A model generated the notes under the pieces. The model worked only from the letters and a program-made list of their open reading frames with translations, ran no database searches and was not told where the DNA came from. 64,000 nucleotides of DNA, from positions 1,922,001 to 1,986,000 of the forward strand of contig NC_041692.1 of assembly GCF_900005765.1 (NCBI RefSeq), written 5' to 3'. The translations under genes were made by a program, and so were the position numbers. This stretch comes from Plasmodium relictum (lineage: Eukaryota > Apicomplexa > Aconoidasida > Haemosporida > Plasmodiidae). Below, piece by piece: positions 44,201-57,768 of the stretch (its first letter is position 1; each line of letters starts with the position of its first letter).

Positions 44201-47200
44201 ATATTTAAATAGTCAAAACAAATAAATTTATTATTAATGTATGATAAACTTAAATCATAATTTACTACATAAATATATTTTTTAAATATATGATATAATG
44301 TTATAAAGTATTTCACTTTATTATATATATAAAATAATTTTTTCAAATTTGATAAGCTGAAATTTATGAAAGCATTTTTTCCATTTTTTAAATGAATTTC
44401 TAGAACCTTTTCTATTAAATCACCCCTATTATTATGACCAGTGTAATTATTATATATTATTTGTACATTAAAATAAAAGAGAATATTTTTAAAAGATTTT
44501 TTTTGAAACAAAAAAAAAAAATAATTCATATTTATATCGTATGAATAATTAAGATATGATTTCAACTTTTTATCTTTCAAACATTTAAAAAAAAATCTAC
44601 TTTTTTCCTTATTTTCATTTCCAATTTTTAATTTTGTAAAATTAGAAGACTTTTTTTTTTGTTCTATGGAAAAAGTTTCTTTATCTGCCCTTATTTTTCT
44701 AACAGAATTTTTTAAATCATAAAAACTACCATATATATGAGAAGAATTGGCGTTATAATCTGAATTGTTAGAAAGGATATACTTTTCGTTATAGTCATTA
44801 TATTTGTTTGCGTAATCGTATAAACTTTTCTTCTTGCTTTCTACTTTATTAACTAAAAAGCTGTTATAACTAACTTCAGATGAAATGTTTTTTTTTTTTT
44901 TAAAGTAATTATTCTCTATAAATTCATCGAGAAAATCACTATACCCATTTTTATGAAAAAAATTATTAGAATAGTTTTTATTATCATCAAAAATGGGAAT
45001 CCGACTTTTATCCATATTTTCAGTAAAACTTTTTTTTAATAATTTCTCGTTTTTTGAAAATCTATCTGAACTTTTTTTTAAATTATCACATTGAATATTG
45101 TTTTTCATTTTTTCTTTTTCTTCTTCGTTACTTTCTTTAGTAAATGACAAAGTATCATCATTCTGATATACGTTTGGCATTTTTTTTTTATAAACAAAAG
45201 CATCATTTGAATCAGTTTTATTTTGATTTAATCTATGCATTTTTTGATGTAAATCAATATAATTTTTTTGAAGATATAAATTGTAAACATTTATGAAATT
45301 TTTATATTTATTAAATAACATAGCTAAAATTCTCACTATATCTATTTTAATGTATCTATTAGCTTTATAGAAAGAAGAATTTACAGTTATCTTATTAATG
45401 TATAAAATAAGAGAAGGGTTATTTAGACAAAGCCTTTTGCTATTGATTATATTATTAATTAAGTATAAATGTTTTTCTTTTTTTGTTAAATTTTGAATAT
45501 GTATATATTCTTGAATTTTATTATACATGCTTTGGTATGGAAATGACAAAATAATAATTTTTAAATTATAAATATTTATTTTTATATCTTTTTTTTTATC
45601 TTTAGATAATTTATATTTGAAATCATTGTAAAAAGGATATTTATATGTTTTTTTTAAATCTTCATCAATTTTGCGAAAATTACTATTTTCTTCAAGTTTA
45701 TTAAAAATTAATGAACTTTTTCTGCTATTATTTTTGACTGAATTAAAGATTTTTTTATTATCTTCATTATTAGATAATTCGGAGTAATAAAAATTATTGC
45801 AATTTTCATCTATCTGATTTTTATTTAAATAATCTAATAAATTAATATGAGAATTTATATTTTGAAGAACTTTACAGGAACTTTTATATAATTCATAATT
45901 TATTTCAAAAGCTGTGAAAATGTCTTCTTTATAAGAAACTTTATTGTTGAAGTATAGTTTAGAATTGTGTTTATATAATTCTAAAAAGTTATTTAAAATA
46001 ATATAATTTTCAGAGCAAATGCTGATAGAAGGAAAACTTATATCAATAATAATAGTACCATTTTTTATTTGAAAAGAAAAAAAATAATTTGTTATTTCAT
46101 TCATATTTTTCAATTTTTTTGTGTCATAAAATCCTTTTTTTTCTTTTTTTTTTTCTTTTTGTCTTAATGCTAAAAATTCCGAATTTTTATTGTAGTACTT
46201 GTGCTTCATAGATTGTTCTACATGCTTATTCATGGATATATTGTTTTCATTTAAATTTTTAAAACTATCGCTTTTTTTCTCATTATCATTTGTTTGATAT
46301 TTATTTCTAGTTACTTCTTTTTGGTGGTTATTCTTGTTTTCACTATTTGATTCTATATAATTAGTAAAATTCATTCTTTTTCCAAATGAATCTAAATTAT
46401 AACATTTTTTTTTGAAATTTATTTGAAAATTTTTTCCATTTACATTAAAAGCATTTCTCTCGTTTAAATAACTATCTTCATAGTTTTCATAACTTGAATC
46501 TTCATTGCAAAATGAATTTAGATAAATTTTTGAATCATGAACATTTTCATTTTCAGCACTATTAGCATACCCATATTTTTCAAAAAATATATCTTTATTT
46601 TGATATATAGATGAAATTGTTTTTTTATTTTCATAAGTATGATTGTTGTGATCATACATTTTTTTATTTCTTGTTGATTTAAAATTATTTTTAACTAAAT
46701 AGCTATCACTTAATTTTGATGATAATTGATGATCTAATTGCTTGCATTTTACAAATTTACTTGAGTTATAAGAATCTCCATTATATTTTTTTGTAAAACG
46801 TTTACTTTTAAAATTTTTACTGCAATCTATAGTTAATGAATTTGTATTGTTTGAAATAATTTCAGAATGATCAGAAGTAAGAAATTTTATGTTGGAATAT
46901 TTATTTTTAATATAAATTAAACTGCATTTATACGAATTATTTGAAACTGTTTTGCTGAATTTTTTTAAATATTTTTTATTTTTTTCTTTAACTATTTTAT
47001 AATATAAAATAGGGGTTAAATAAAAATTTTTATATATACATTTAAAGTATTCTCCAATATATATATTTTTTACTTTAGAAAAAAAGACAAAATTTCCTTC
47101 ATCTTTTATATTCTTTTCGATATCTATTTGAATTCCATATAATGAAATAATTAAGTTGTTATTCATATTTGTGTATAAAGGTTTATTATAATTGAATTTT

Positions 47201-50200
47201 TTTTTTTTCTTTTTATTCTCATTCGTATTTTTTATTTTTTTTTTACTTTTTCCTTTTTTACTATTTATTCTTTCCTTATTTAAATTCTCATCATACTTAT
47301 TTTCTAAATCCATTTTTTTTAATATATTAAAATTTTTACATTTGTTTGACTTATAAGATGAACTTAAAGAAAAAGATTTATATCTATCCTTTTTCAGAAA
47401 CAAATCATCGAATAAGAAACCTCTTTTCTCTAGAAAACTTTCATTATTAATCAATTTTTCATAAATATCATTTTTTTTATCATTTATTCTATTTTTCTGT
47501 ATGTTCTTTTTATCATAATATATTTCGTTTTTCGTTATTTTGTAATTTTTTTTTAGACTTTTTACATTTTCCTTTGTTTTATAAATTTTATTAAAATTGT
47601 TTTTGCTTAAAACAATATGATTCTTATCATAATAAATAATGGAATCTTGAGATGAATATTTCAAATGAAAAAAAATCTCTATTTTTTCAATATTAATTCG
47701 AATAATGAAATATTCTATATTTTTTTCATATTTTTTGTTCAAGTTCATATATGTTTTTTCTATATTACTACTATTTTCGAGTTCATCTTGCTTATAATTT
47801 ATATCCTTTACATCATTTTTGTATAGATTGAAAACATTTTCTTTATAACCAGTAAAAGTGCTTTTAATTTTATCTATATAGTTATTTTTGTTATTTAAAT
47901 TATTTCTTATGTTTCTTACATTTTTTATAAATAAGCTATACATATAAAAGAAATCCTTTCTTTGATAAGTTTTATCTAAACTATATACATTTAAAAGTAA
48001 ACTTGCTTTCCATAATATTATTAATTCGTTAGGTATTGTTAAATCAACTAGAATTTCATTTATTTTTTTATTTATTTTTTTGGGAATATTATATTTTATA
48101 TATTTATAAAAAATAAATAGCTTAAAATAATATATAAAGTCATTATACTTTTTTATTAAGCTTAATACATTTTTATTAAATAAATTTTTTTTTATATTTT
48201 TTAAATCTATTATTTTTCTCACGCTTCTATATGCACATATCCACAAATCCCTATATTTTTTTTTTTTTTTTTTTTTTTTATTATTAATTTTTTCGCTTTC
48301 ATACAATGGTTTCAAAGAACTGTATAAATTTAATTCACTTACAGTATTTCTATTATTTTTTGGAAACCTTTGATATTTTAAATTATCAAAAATATCATCT
48401 TTATATTTTTTGAATACCTCTTTTTCTAATTTTTTTTTACATAGTGAATATTCTTCTTTATCCTTCTCATTTATATTGGAATTTACATTTGAAAAATTAG
48501 AGTTACTAAAGGAATTTGAAGATGATGAAGTAAATTCATTTGAGCTAATTTTTTCTTTTCTTTTAAATATATTTATATAATCTTTTAATATTTTATTTTT
48601 AAGAAAATTAGTTATTTTATCTTTTAATTTATCTTTTTGAATGTCAAACCATTTAAAACTATTTCTATTTATTTCTTTTGTATTTTTTTCATTAGTATTA
48701 ATGTTCACATTTTCATGACTATAATTATCTTTTTCATAAATGTTGTTTTTTAAATTATGAAAATGACTCTCACATTCTTTGTTCTCATTATTTGAATAAA
48801 GAACATCTATTTTAATTAACTGTTCTTTATCATCAATAAAATGAGGCAAATTCTTAGAGTAGCTACCTTTTAAAAAACAGACACCTTCATTGGGATTTTT
48901 TATGAGATGTGAATTACTTTTCTTGTTTTTTTCTTTTAAATATTCTTTTTTAAAATACTCTTTATTTAAATATGGGTAATTATTATTTTTTTTTAAGTTG
49001 AAATCCTTTATATCATCTTTTTTTGAATAATCATAATTGTCAATTTCATTTTTTCTTTTAGTTTTTAAAAAGGTATTTCTTAAATGTGTTTTTTCTACTT
49101 TATGTTGTATATTATGAATTATATTATAGTAGCTATTTGAGTTGATATAGCTACTTTTCAAGTTTTTTTTTATTTTATTTAAAAAAAGGAAACTTTTACT
49201 CCTCTCTTTTGTATACTCCATTTTGCGTTTTCTTTTTTCTTCTTTCATTATAGCACGATTATAAACTATGTTTTGTTTATAGATAAAAGACATTTTTATA
49301 TGCCTATAAATATTCACAATACTAAATAAAAATTCACTACTTATATTAAAATAAAGATGTGGTATATTAAATTTTATTTCTGTTTTATTTTTAAATATGT
49401 CACTATTGTTAAGGACAGTAATTTTAAATATTTGGGGCTTTAATATAAATTTAAAATCAAATTCTATTTTTATCTTTCTAGATTTCTTACATTTTTTTTT
49501 TATTTTTGTTTCTTGTGTATTGAATACTAATTTTTCTAATTTTTTACTCTGGAATTTCTGTTTTTTAATTAAGGGTGAATTCTTATCCAGATTAATAATA
49601 TATTTATTGATAAATGTTTCTTCTATTTCTTCATATTTTATGTTATATAAATAACATATTTCTTTTATACATAGTAATAAAGGAATTTTATTATTTTGAT
49701 TTTTAAAAAACAGTTTACATTTATCATTATAGTAAATACCTAGAGAAAATTGAAATATTTTATTTTTATCAAAATTCTCTCCTTTATTATCATTGTCATT
49801 TATTTTAACATTATTGTTGTTACTTTTAAATATTGTTGTGTCACTTTCTTCATTATCGTATATAATAGATGGAATTATAATTCCTAAACTATGCATTTTA
49901 TCAACATTATCATCTTCATATCTTAAATGAATATTATTAATTTTAACTTTTAATTTTGTAAGTACCCATGACTGTATATTATTCATTAGTAAAGTAGTAA
50001 AATGATTGTTATTAATATTATTATTTACATGTATTTTTCTAAATTCTTCATACAAGCTTTCTAATATTTTTTTTCTATCATTTATCGCTTCTTCGTAAAT
50101 CTTCAATCTATCACTTTTTTCTAAGCTTATAGGGATAACTAAAATAATTATGTTATTTATGTTTATTTCTATTCCATCCATTTTATATAAATGAGGTATT

Positions 50201-50397
50201 TTAATTTGAAGTTCATCAATATATCCTTCATTTATATTAAATCCATATTGTTTCAATATATTTTTTTTTAATTTTAAATTTTTATATTTAAGGATATTAT
50301 TTTGAGAAGACACTTTATATTGCACATTCTCAAAAAAAGGATCTAGAGCTTGAAAAAAGGTTGAATGAACATATTCTTTTAATTTTTTGTAAATCAT
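23229..50397 (-). CDS. VPS13: Giant VPS13-family (chorein-N) lipid-transfer protein, about 8,948 aa
   Basis: Exons 50397-23971, 23827-23474 and 23294-23229 join in phase 0 at two GTAAGT donors, giving 8,948 residues. Human VPS13 proteins are about 3,100-4,400; Lys/Asn-rich inserts explain much of the excess. The start is fixed by an in-frame stop just upstream and by the chorein-N fit: MIYKKLKEYVHSTF, then YKNLKLKKNIL, DELQIKIPHLYKMDGIEINI, and KVKINNIHLRYEDDN at about 150-165, a VPS13 hallmark. A VAB/SHR-BD-like region spans about 6000-7500 (ISPLNLYNFSSFPL at about 6000, YIFINNTDLNLELKYYYL at about 7050). The last two exons give LMNGFLVILINNYIFVINIF and end VIDVNYKKAKLFRKILIDIIK, matching the C-terminal PH-like domain. 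VPS13 proteins form grooved rods moving lipids between membranes at contact sites. Which membranes, and whether this is orthologous to a particular human VPS13, cannot be told. No frameshift interrupts the 26.4-kb exon. Confidence 0.9.
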
Positions 50398-51985
50398 TTT
50401 GATAATTTATTTTTTTATCTTTTTTTTTTTTATTAATAAAATAATAACATAAACACATATTTCTTAAATTTTTTATATTTTTATGTGTATTATTTTTTTT
50501 TTTCCCCCTCTAAACATATAGAATATTATTTCAAAAAATTAAGGGAAAAAAAAATATGAAAAGAAAAAAAAAAGAAAATTTAGATAAATAATAATAATAT
50601 TATGATTTAAAAAAAAAAAAAAAAATAACAAAGAAATTAGATTAATCCTTATATTCGCAGAAAAAAAAAAAAGAAATAAAATAATATTAAATAAAAATCG
50701 TTAATCAAATTATTAGGAATCTTTAATTTTAAATAAGACTATTTATCAAGAAAAAAATCAACAAATATTAATTCTTTTATTAAAATAAAACAAAAAGCTA
50801 AGCTAAAATTACATAAAAAAAAAAAAAAAGAAATGAAAGAAAGAAAGAATATTAACAAAATATTACTCCAGTAATTTACTAATATTTTTTTTTTTTTTTG
50901 ATCCACTGAAGAAAATAAGAACAATATATTTTTTTTAACGCTAATAAGAAAAAAAAAGAATATATGCATACATATATATATAATAACATTTCATTTTAAA
51001 TAAGTTTAATTTTTTTTTTTTTTTAAAAAAATTAGAAAAAGTATATTTATATTATTTTATAATTGTCTTTTTTTTGTGTGCAACACTGAATTGTTCTAAA
51101 ATATATATATAAATATTTTTTTTTTTTCTTTTTTTTTTTTTTAAATATATATTAAAGGATTAACATAGTTAAATCTGTTTATAATTTGTATTTAATTGTA
51201 ATATTTCAATAGAGTTAAGACTTTCTATAAAAATTTTCTAATTAAATATTAGAACTAATATAATGCATACAAAAAAACGCTTAAAAAGTTGTAAGAATAC
51301 AGAAATTATAAGTAAACAGGTATCTATATTTATAATATATTCTCTTATATTTAAAAATTGTAAATTAATCATTCAAAGAATTTTTAGTATGAATATTTTT
51401 CTTATTTATTATTTCCAAAAAATATTGTTACATATTTTATATTTTTTTATTAATAAGTTTATATGAATTGTATTTTCTATTTTGGAAAACAAACTTACAA
51501 ATTAATATCTCAAGTATTAGCTTTAAACAAATTATAAACCTATATTTCTCCATTAAAAAAAAAAAAGAATTGATTCCTTGTTTATTATGAATAACTAAAA
51601 TTATAAAGATAAAAATTACTATATTATTCAAATGATATATATATATATAAATCACCACTAAATTTCTTGTAAAAATTTAAAGAAAAATACTATTTTTTAA
51701 ATTTGACAAAAAAAAAAAAAAAAATAAATAAAATAATAACTATATTTTATTATTAATAATATTGAATAGTAAATATATGTATATATATGTAAGATAAGAC
51801 ACATATATTTATATGTTTGGGTTTGTATATTTTTTACTAATATCTAAATTTTTTAGAATAATATAATTTATAAAAAAAAAAAAATTTGCATTTGTATAAA
51901 AATAGGTGTTAATAATATTTTATACATCATAATATTAAGAACAGTATTTTTTTTATCTTTTTTTTTTTTTTTATACATAGGATTT
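50398..51985. other. Intergenic: VPS13 5' flank and CPW-WPC 3' flank
   Basis: About 1.6 kb. It contains many poly-A/T tracts (for example 50888-50899, 51008-51024 and 51117-51142) and AT runs. Between about 51240 and 51560 the sequence is less repetitive than the rest of the gap; a tentative two-exon ORF on the minus strand and a short plus-strand frame (51263-51466) lie there. No RNA gene was recognised. Confidence 0.5.
51238..51553 (-). CDS. Tentative two-exon small membrane protein, 46 aa
   Basis: ATG at 51553; exon 1 is 51553-51499, followed by a strong donor T|GTAAGTTTG; exon 2 is 51323-51238, after an acceptor ending ATATAG. The phase (1+2) gives a continuous frame to a TAG stop. The product starts MEKYRFIICLKLILEILI and is almost entirely hydrophobic, with a Lys-Arg pair in the middle, so it could be a two-helix membrane peptide. 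I recognise no family. Chance is a serious alternative in DNA this AT-rich; a short Lys-rich plus-strand frame with its own possible donor (CAG|GTATCT near 51319) overlaps it. Confidence 0.2.
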
Positions 51986-54900
51986 TTAAAAAAAAGAAGT
52001 TTTATATTTCTTATAAAGGGATGAATAATAGGGACTATAAAATTTAAGAGTATTTAGTTTCTTAAAGTTTGTATCATTATAAATATTTTCTTTTTGCCAA
52101 TTTCGTGAATGATGTAGTGAGTTTCCACAAGGCCATTTAACACTACATCGAAAAGAAAAATCTTGTTTCTGCAAAAAAGTGAAATCGGTTAAATCATATT
52201 CTTCATCACATATTCCTTTATACTTATCAGAAGATTTGCAAAAGTATCTAATATTTTTATTATTATTAATTTTTCTTTTTGTTAGTATCCATTCGTCTGG
52301 GCAAGAGTTAGACCAATCTTGCTGACAAGAATTTCTGCATGGCCAAGGAGCAAAACATCTATTAGAAAAAAGATATTTATCAAAAATATTAAAACTTAAT
52401 ATATCAAATGAATTTTCACACCCTTTTGGTGGATTATAGTAATATGGTGCAATGCATTTATTATCTTTTAAAAGCCAATTATAAGGGCATGTTTGATAAA
52501 AATTTTCTTCACACTTATTTAAACATGGCCATGTAACTTTACATTTTCTTTCAATCTCTTTTTTTAGAATAGTACTATTGTATATTTCAATAACATGACA
52601 TATATTTGTTTCTGCTTCATTTCCGAAATCACTATAATTATATTCTTTCCAATATTCATTAGCACATACATAAATGTTTTCATTATTTTTTTCTATTCGT
52701 TCGTTAATAAGTTTATAGCCTAATGGACAAATATTTCCATAATTTTTTTCACATACAGAAAAACAGGGCCAATCGGACTTACATAAATAACTCCAATTTC
52801 TTTTAAATACTGGAGTTGTATATTTAAAATTAACTACAGTGTTACATAATTCTTTTAAGTATAATGAATAATCATTGGGTGCTTTACAGTTTCCATCACC
52901 AATATCTGTCCATCCTAAAGGACAATTAACTCTAACATAATCTCTTTCACATTCTTTACAAGGAAATTTGATGTTACATTTCTTCTCTAATTTTTTTCTT
53001 TCTTCAATGTCAACTGTAACAAAAGACATATTGTGTGCAACGTCATATACATTTTTTACTATATCTCCTATATTTAATATAGAACTACATTTTCTTAAAT
53101 TCTTTATATAAGATTTGGGTGCTAAGCACTCTTTATTATTTATCTGAGTCCACCCTATTGGACATTTAGTATAGTCCTTTTCAAGACAAATATCATTATA
53201 AGAAAAATTTTCATTCTCAATTTTATAATTTTCATATAAATTTTTTGTTTCAGTAATGTTATCTTCATATAAAATTTCTCCCATATTAGTTTTATACGTA
53301 CTATTTTCATTGAGGTAATTTTTATTAATATCACTTTCATTTTCATCTTCATGCTCATCTTCATAATTATATTTGTTTTTATGTTCATATTCATCATCAT
53401 CTTCATGTTCATCCTCATAGTCATATTTATTTTTATGTTCATATTCATCATCATCTTCATGTTCATCCTCATAGTCATATTTATTTTTATGTTCATATTC
53501 ATCATCATTTTCATTGTTATCTTTATATTCTTTTTCATTTTTTTTATATGAGTAAATATCTTCTTTTAAATTATATTCGTTTTCTAATTTATTATTGTTA
53601 TATAAGTTATTCAACATACCTATTTCAATAAACGAAAAATAAGCTTCTTTGGAATATTTACCTTTTAGATTCTTTATAGTTTCGTCTATACTTGCACGAA
53701 GTCCTTCGTCATCAGAAGATTCTTTTAATAAAATCAGATCTTTAACTTTTTCGTCAGTTAAAATAAAATTTTTATCATTTCTATCACCAATATCTTCTAT
53801 TTCAATTATTTTGTTACTATAATTTAAATTACTTTTGTTAGGCAAGTATTCCGTTTCATCATCAGCATTTAATACTTCTCCTTCATAGAGAGATCCTTTA
53901 TAACCTATTGGACCGTTATTAATAGAAGGATTTAAATTGAAAGTATTTTTTTTACTTATTCCAAATATTTTTTTTTTATTTAGAATTTTATTTTCTCTAT
54001 GTTTATTTATTTCTTCAATATTATTTACATTTCCATTTATAAAAACAGTATTACATGAAGATGACCACGCAGATTTCATTTCTTTTGTGTAATTTTTAAA
54101 AGAAAAAATATTTTCACATGGTCCTTGATATTCTACAGGTGATATACATATATTTTCTTCTTTTTCAACCAAAACCCAATTATATGGACAAGGTAAATCA
54201 AAATTTTGTAGTTTTTCATCTAATAATGCCCATTGCACATCACATTTTTGTGAAAATTCCAATTTTTCTTCTTTACTGAAATTTTCAAAAGATATTTTTT
54301 TTCCACATGGTCCATTATATGATAAAGGTGCATTACAAACTATATTCTCTAAGTCAGATATTTTCCAACCTATAGGACATAGTGAATTTAAATCTAATTC
54401 TTTTTTTACATGAGTAGGCCATTCAATATTACACTTTCTTCCTAAAGATAATTTTTCTTTTTCATTTAAATCAAATAAATATAGAATGTTTACACATGGT
54501 CCAATATAAGAAACAGGAGCTAAACAACTCTTATGATCAGGGTTCATTTTCCAATTAATTGGACATAAAATGTTGAAATCATAATTTTTATCATAGCATG
54601 GCCAATTTATATTGCATTCATCACTCCATATTTTTTTCTCTGCTTCAGAAAAGTTTGAAAATTTTTTTTTTTTTACACATTTTCCCTTGTAACTTTTGGG
54701 TGCTTCACAAATATCTTTGTTTAATATCCATTCATATGGGCATTCTTTTGAAAAATCTTCTATACAAGTACCAGTACAAGGCCATGATACATGACATTCT
54801 ATAGAAAATTTATATTTACTTATTGCAGTTGCATTTTTAAAAGATACTTTTTTTTCGCAAGGACCTTTATAGTTAATTGGACTTAGACAATTCATACCAT

Positions 54901-55371
54901 CCCCAAAGTTTATCCAATTTTCTGGACATAGTTCAGAATAATTAATTTCACAAAGTTCTTCATCTGGGTTTGGTAAATTCAAATTATTAGATGCTTTTAT
55001 AACTTGATTTTTTACTTTTTCCTTAAGTACTATAAAAAATATATATATTTTTTTTTATATGTGGATATTTAATAGAAACATATGAATGATAATATTTTTA
55101 CATTTCTTTTATATAAATTTAAAGTAATTGTTAATTTTAACTTACGTACTAAAGGAACATTTTTTAATGTAAAAGAAAAAGATTTTATTAATTCTTCACT
55201 AAATGATGACAAATCATTAAATTCATTATTATTATTGGTTATATTTAGAAGATTTTCTAATTTATTTTTATTGTCATTTATAGTATAAGTAAGTAAAAAA
55301 AATTTATTAAAACAATTTATTGTAATTATTAAAAAAATTAAAAAGAAACTTATGTATTTAGAAGAACACAT
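51986..55371 (-). CDS. CPW-WPC family protein with ten modules
   Basis: Two exons, 55371-55146 and 55029-51986, joined at a GTAAGT donor (phase 1+2, codon CTA), giving 1,089 residues. The signal peptide is residues 1-22 (core ISFFLIFLIITINCF). Ten Cys-rich modules follow the pattern CP..W ... A/SP..Y...C ... C...WPC: five from about 100 to 410, then an acidic low-complexity spacer to about 690, then five to about 1045. Modules 1, 2 and 7-10 end WPC; module 6 ends FPC; modules 3, 4 and 5 lack the terminal WPC (WPT, WAL and VF). There is no C-terminal membrane helix or evident GPI signal. CPW-WPC proteins are apicomplexan; in rodent malaria, transcripts made in female gametocytes are translationally repressed and the proteins appear at the zygote/ookinete surface. 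That stage assignment is family knowledge, not visible here. The tail after the last module is basic and aromatic (FYSPYYSSLYKKYK). Confidence 0.95.
53348..53509 (-). repeat. 54-bp minisatellite, three units, in CPW-WPC spacer
   Basis: Three in-frame 54-bp units encode close copies of DDEYEHKNKYDYEDEHED (18 aa) in the acidic spacer between the two CPW-WPC module blocks. The copies differ by single codons (for example Asp to Asn in the third), so the array looks recent and may vary in copy number. Confidence 0.92.
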
Positions 55372-57737
55372 TTTTTTTAAAACAATAATAGATATAATTA
55401 AAATTTCTTAAAAAAAGAAGATTGTTTAAAATGTAGTGTGTATAGACTAGAATCAAAGAGAGAGAGAGAGAGAAAAAAAAAGGAGAACAAAAGGACAAAT
55501 GAAATAGTTTTAAATGTAACAAACATATATAAAATAAATTAATAAAGAAATAATTAACGATTTATGTTAGTTAAACCTAAAGCTTATATCAAACACGATG
55601 TTTCTCTAAAATAATAATTATGTAACGTTTAAAGTGTATATACACAAAGTTTGTAAACTTTTTTTTTTGTAGTTGTATAAACATTTATTCATAACTTTTT
55701 TATACATAAATATATATATGTAAATTTAATATAATTACCTAGAAATTATTATAAGACATAAAAGAGTTATTTAGGATTCAATAATTATATCTAAGAAACA
55801 ATGATTTAATTTTTTAAAATATATTTTTTGTCAATTATAATAAAATATGAAAGCATAAGAGTATGGACTTTTTAAATATGGTAAAGTAGAAAAAAAAAAA
55901 GTTAATGAAAAGTTTTGATTTATATGAATATAAAAAATTAAAAAGACAATAAAATATGTTCGTTCAAAATGCTTTTTTAAGCATAATTAAACTTTAAAAG
56001 ATTTCTTTATTTTTTTTAATTATATTTTTATTCTTTTTCTTTAAATTATCAATTTTAGGAAAGAAGTTTTATAATATGAATATAGTCAGTTTTATTTAAA
56101 AGATAAAATAACAAATTTATATAAAATATTTTTTACATATGAAATAGTTAAAATTATAATGTAAAAAAAAAAAAAAGATATATTAGAAAAAAGGAAATAA
56201 GTAAAAATGTAAAATACATTTTGTTAATTTTTCTATAATTATTATATAAGTAGATAATTTAGTTAAATTCTAATCATATTTTTAATTTATATTACTGTTC
56301 TTTATTTGTTTGCTTTTTTTTTTTTTTTTTTTTGAATAAATTAGTTTTTTATATTTTTATTCTATAAATAAAATTTTTAAATAATAACAAATATGTGTAT
56401 AATTAAATATATAATTTTTTCCTTTATATTAGAAAAAAATTTCTATTAAGATTTTTTGGCTTCTAATATAGAAAATTTATTTTCATTTTTTAAAATTTTA
56501 TTTTAAATTATAAAAAGTATGTGTTCAAAAGAATTAGGATATATATTTTATTGAAATTTTTTTTTTGAAATATTGCATTTTTTCTAATTATTACTACCAT
56601 CATTAATATTATGGTTTTTTTTTTTTCTTTCTTTTACGTATATGTTATATCATTATTTTAATAAATTATTTATTTTTAAATTTTTTTGAAAGCTCATATA
56701 TATTTTATATAATTATTTTTTTTATATAATATGTATCCTTCAAATGGTAGAATGAAAAAAAATATATATAAAAAAAAAAAAAAAGATTAATAACTACTAA
56801 TTTTGTATTTTAAGAATAAATAAATAAATAATTTTTAATTATATAATTATAATTTTTCTCAAAAAAAAAAAAAAAAAAAGAGAGAAAAATAGTTATTGTA
56901 AAAAGATTTTGTTCTATAAAAAAATTTTATAAAGAAATATGATACTGATTTTTTTAAAATACGAAAGTGATTTAATTAGGTTTAATATAAATCTTACAAA
57001 AATAATATTTTAATTAATTGTATTTTTAGTGTAATATTGTAAATATAAATTATAAATTTATATTTTATTTTATTTATTTTTTTTTATTCATAGATATCAT
57101 TAACTTTTATTTATAAAATAAAACAATATTCAAAAACATAAAAATTAAAAAAAAAAGAAAAAAATCTAAATTAAAAGGTAATATAAATTGCATAGTATAT
57201 AACAACATCATATATATTTATAACTAATGTAATATGGGAAATGTAATGTTTAGGATAATTTATAAGAAATAATAAAATATATGAAACAAGAATTACAGTA
57301 TTTATAATAGATTATCATAAATATAAAATAAATTTTATGTACCTTTGAAATTAGCATATTTTTAATTATAGTAAGGTATCCAAAAGTAACAAAAAGGAGA
57401 AAAAAAAAAAAAGGCCCTGAATTTTAAATAAATATTTTTAATGAAAATACATATGAACATATTTTTAAAACTATTAAAAAAAATTAGTAAACAGTAAATG
57501 ATAATAAAAGAAAGATTATATAAAAAAGAAACATTTTAAAAAATAATGGAAGTATAAAAAAAATGAAATGATGAAAAAAAAAAAAAAAATAATAGTAAAA
57601 TGAAATGAATAAAAACCATATTATATGATAAGAATATATTAAAAAAAAAAAAAATAATAATTAACAAATGAATGGAATTTACAAAATAGCGTTTGAAAGA
57701 AATATTATTTTTTTTATCTGATGGAGAATTTATAGAA

Positions 57738-57768
<31 letters not shown>

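Noticed and set aside
26189-49654. Numerous plus-strand frames of 60-90 codons inside the VPS13 gene
   Set aside because: All are Phe/Leu/Ile-rich antisense shadows of the Lys/Asn-rich coding strand with no independent signal.
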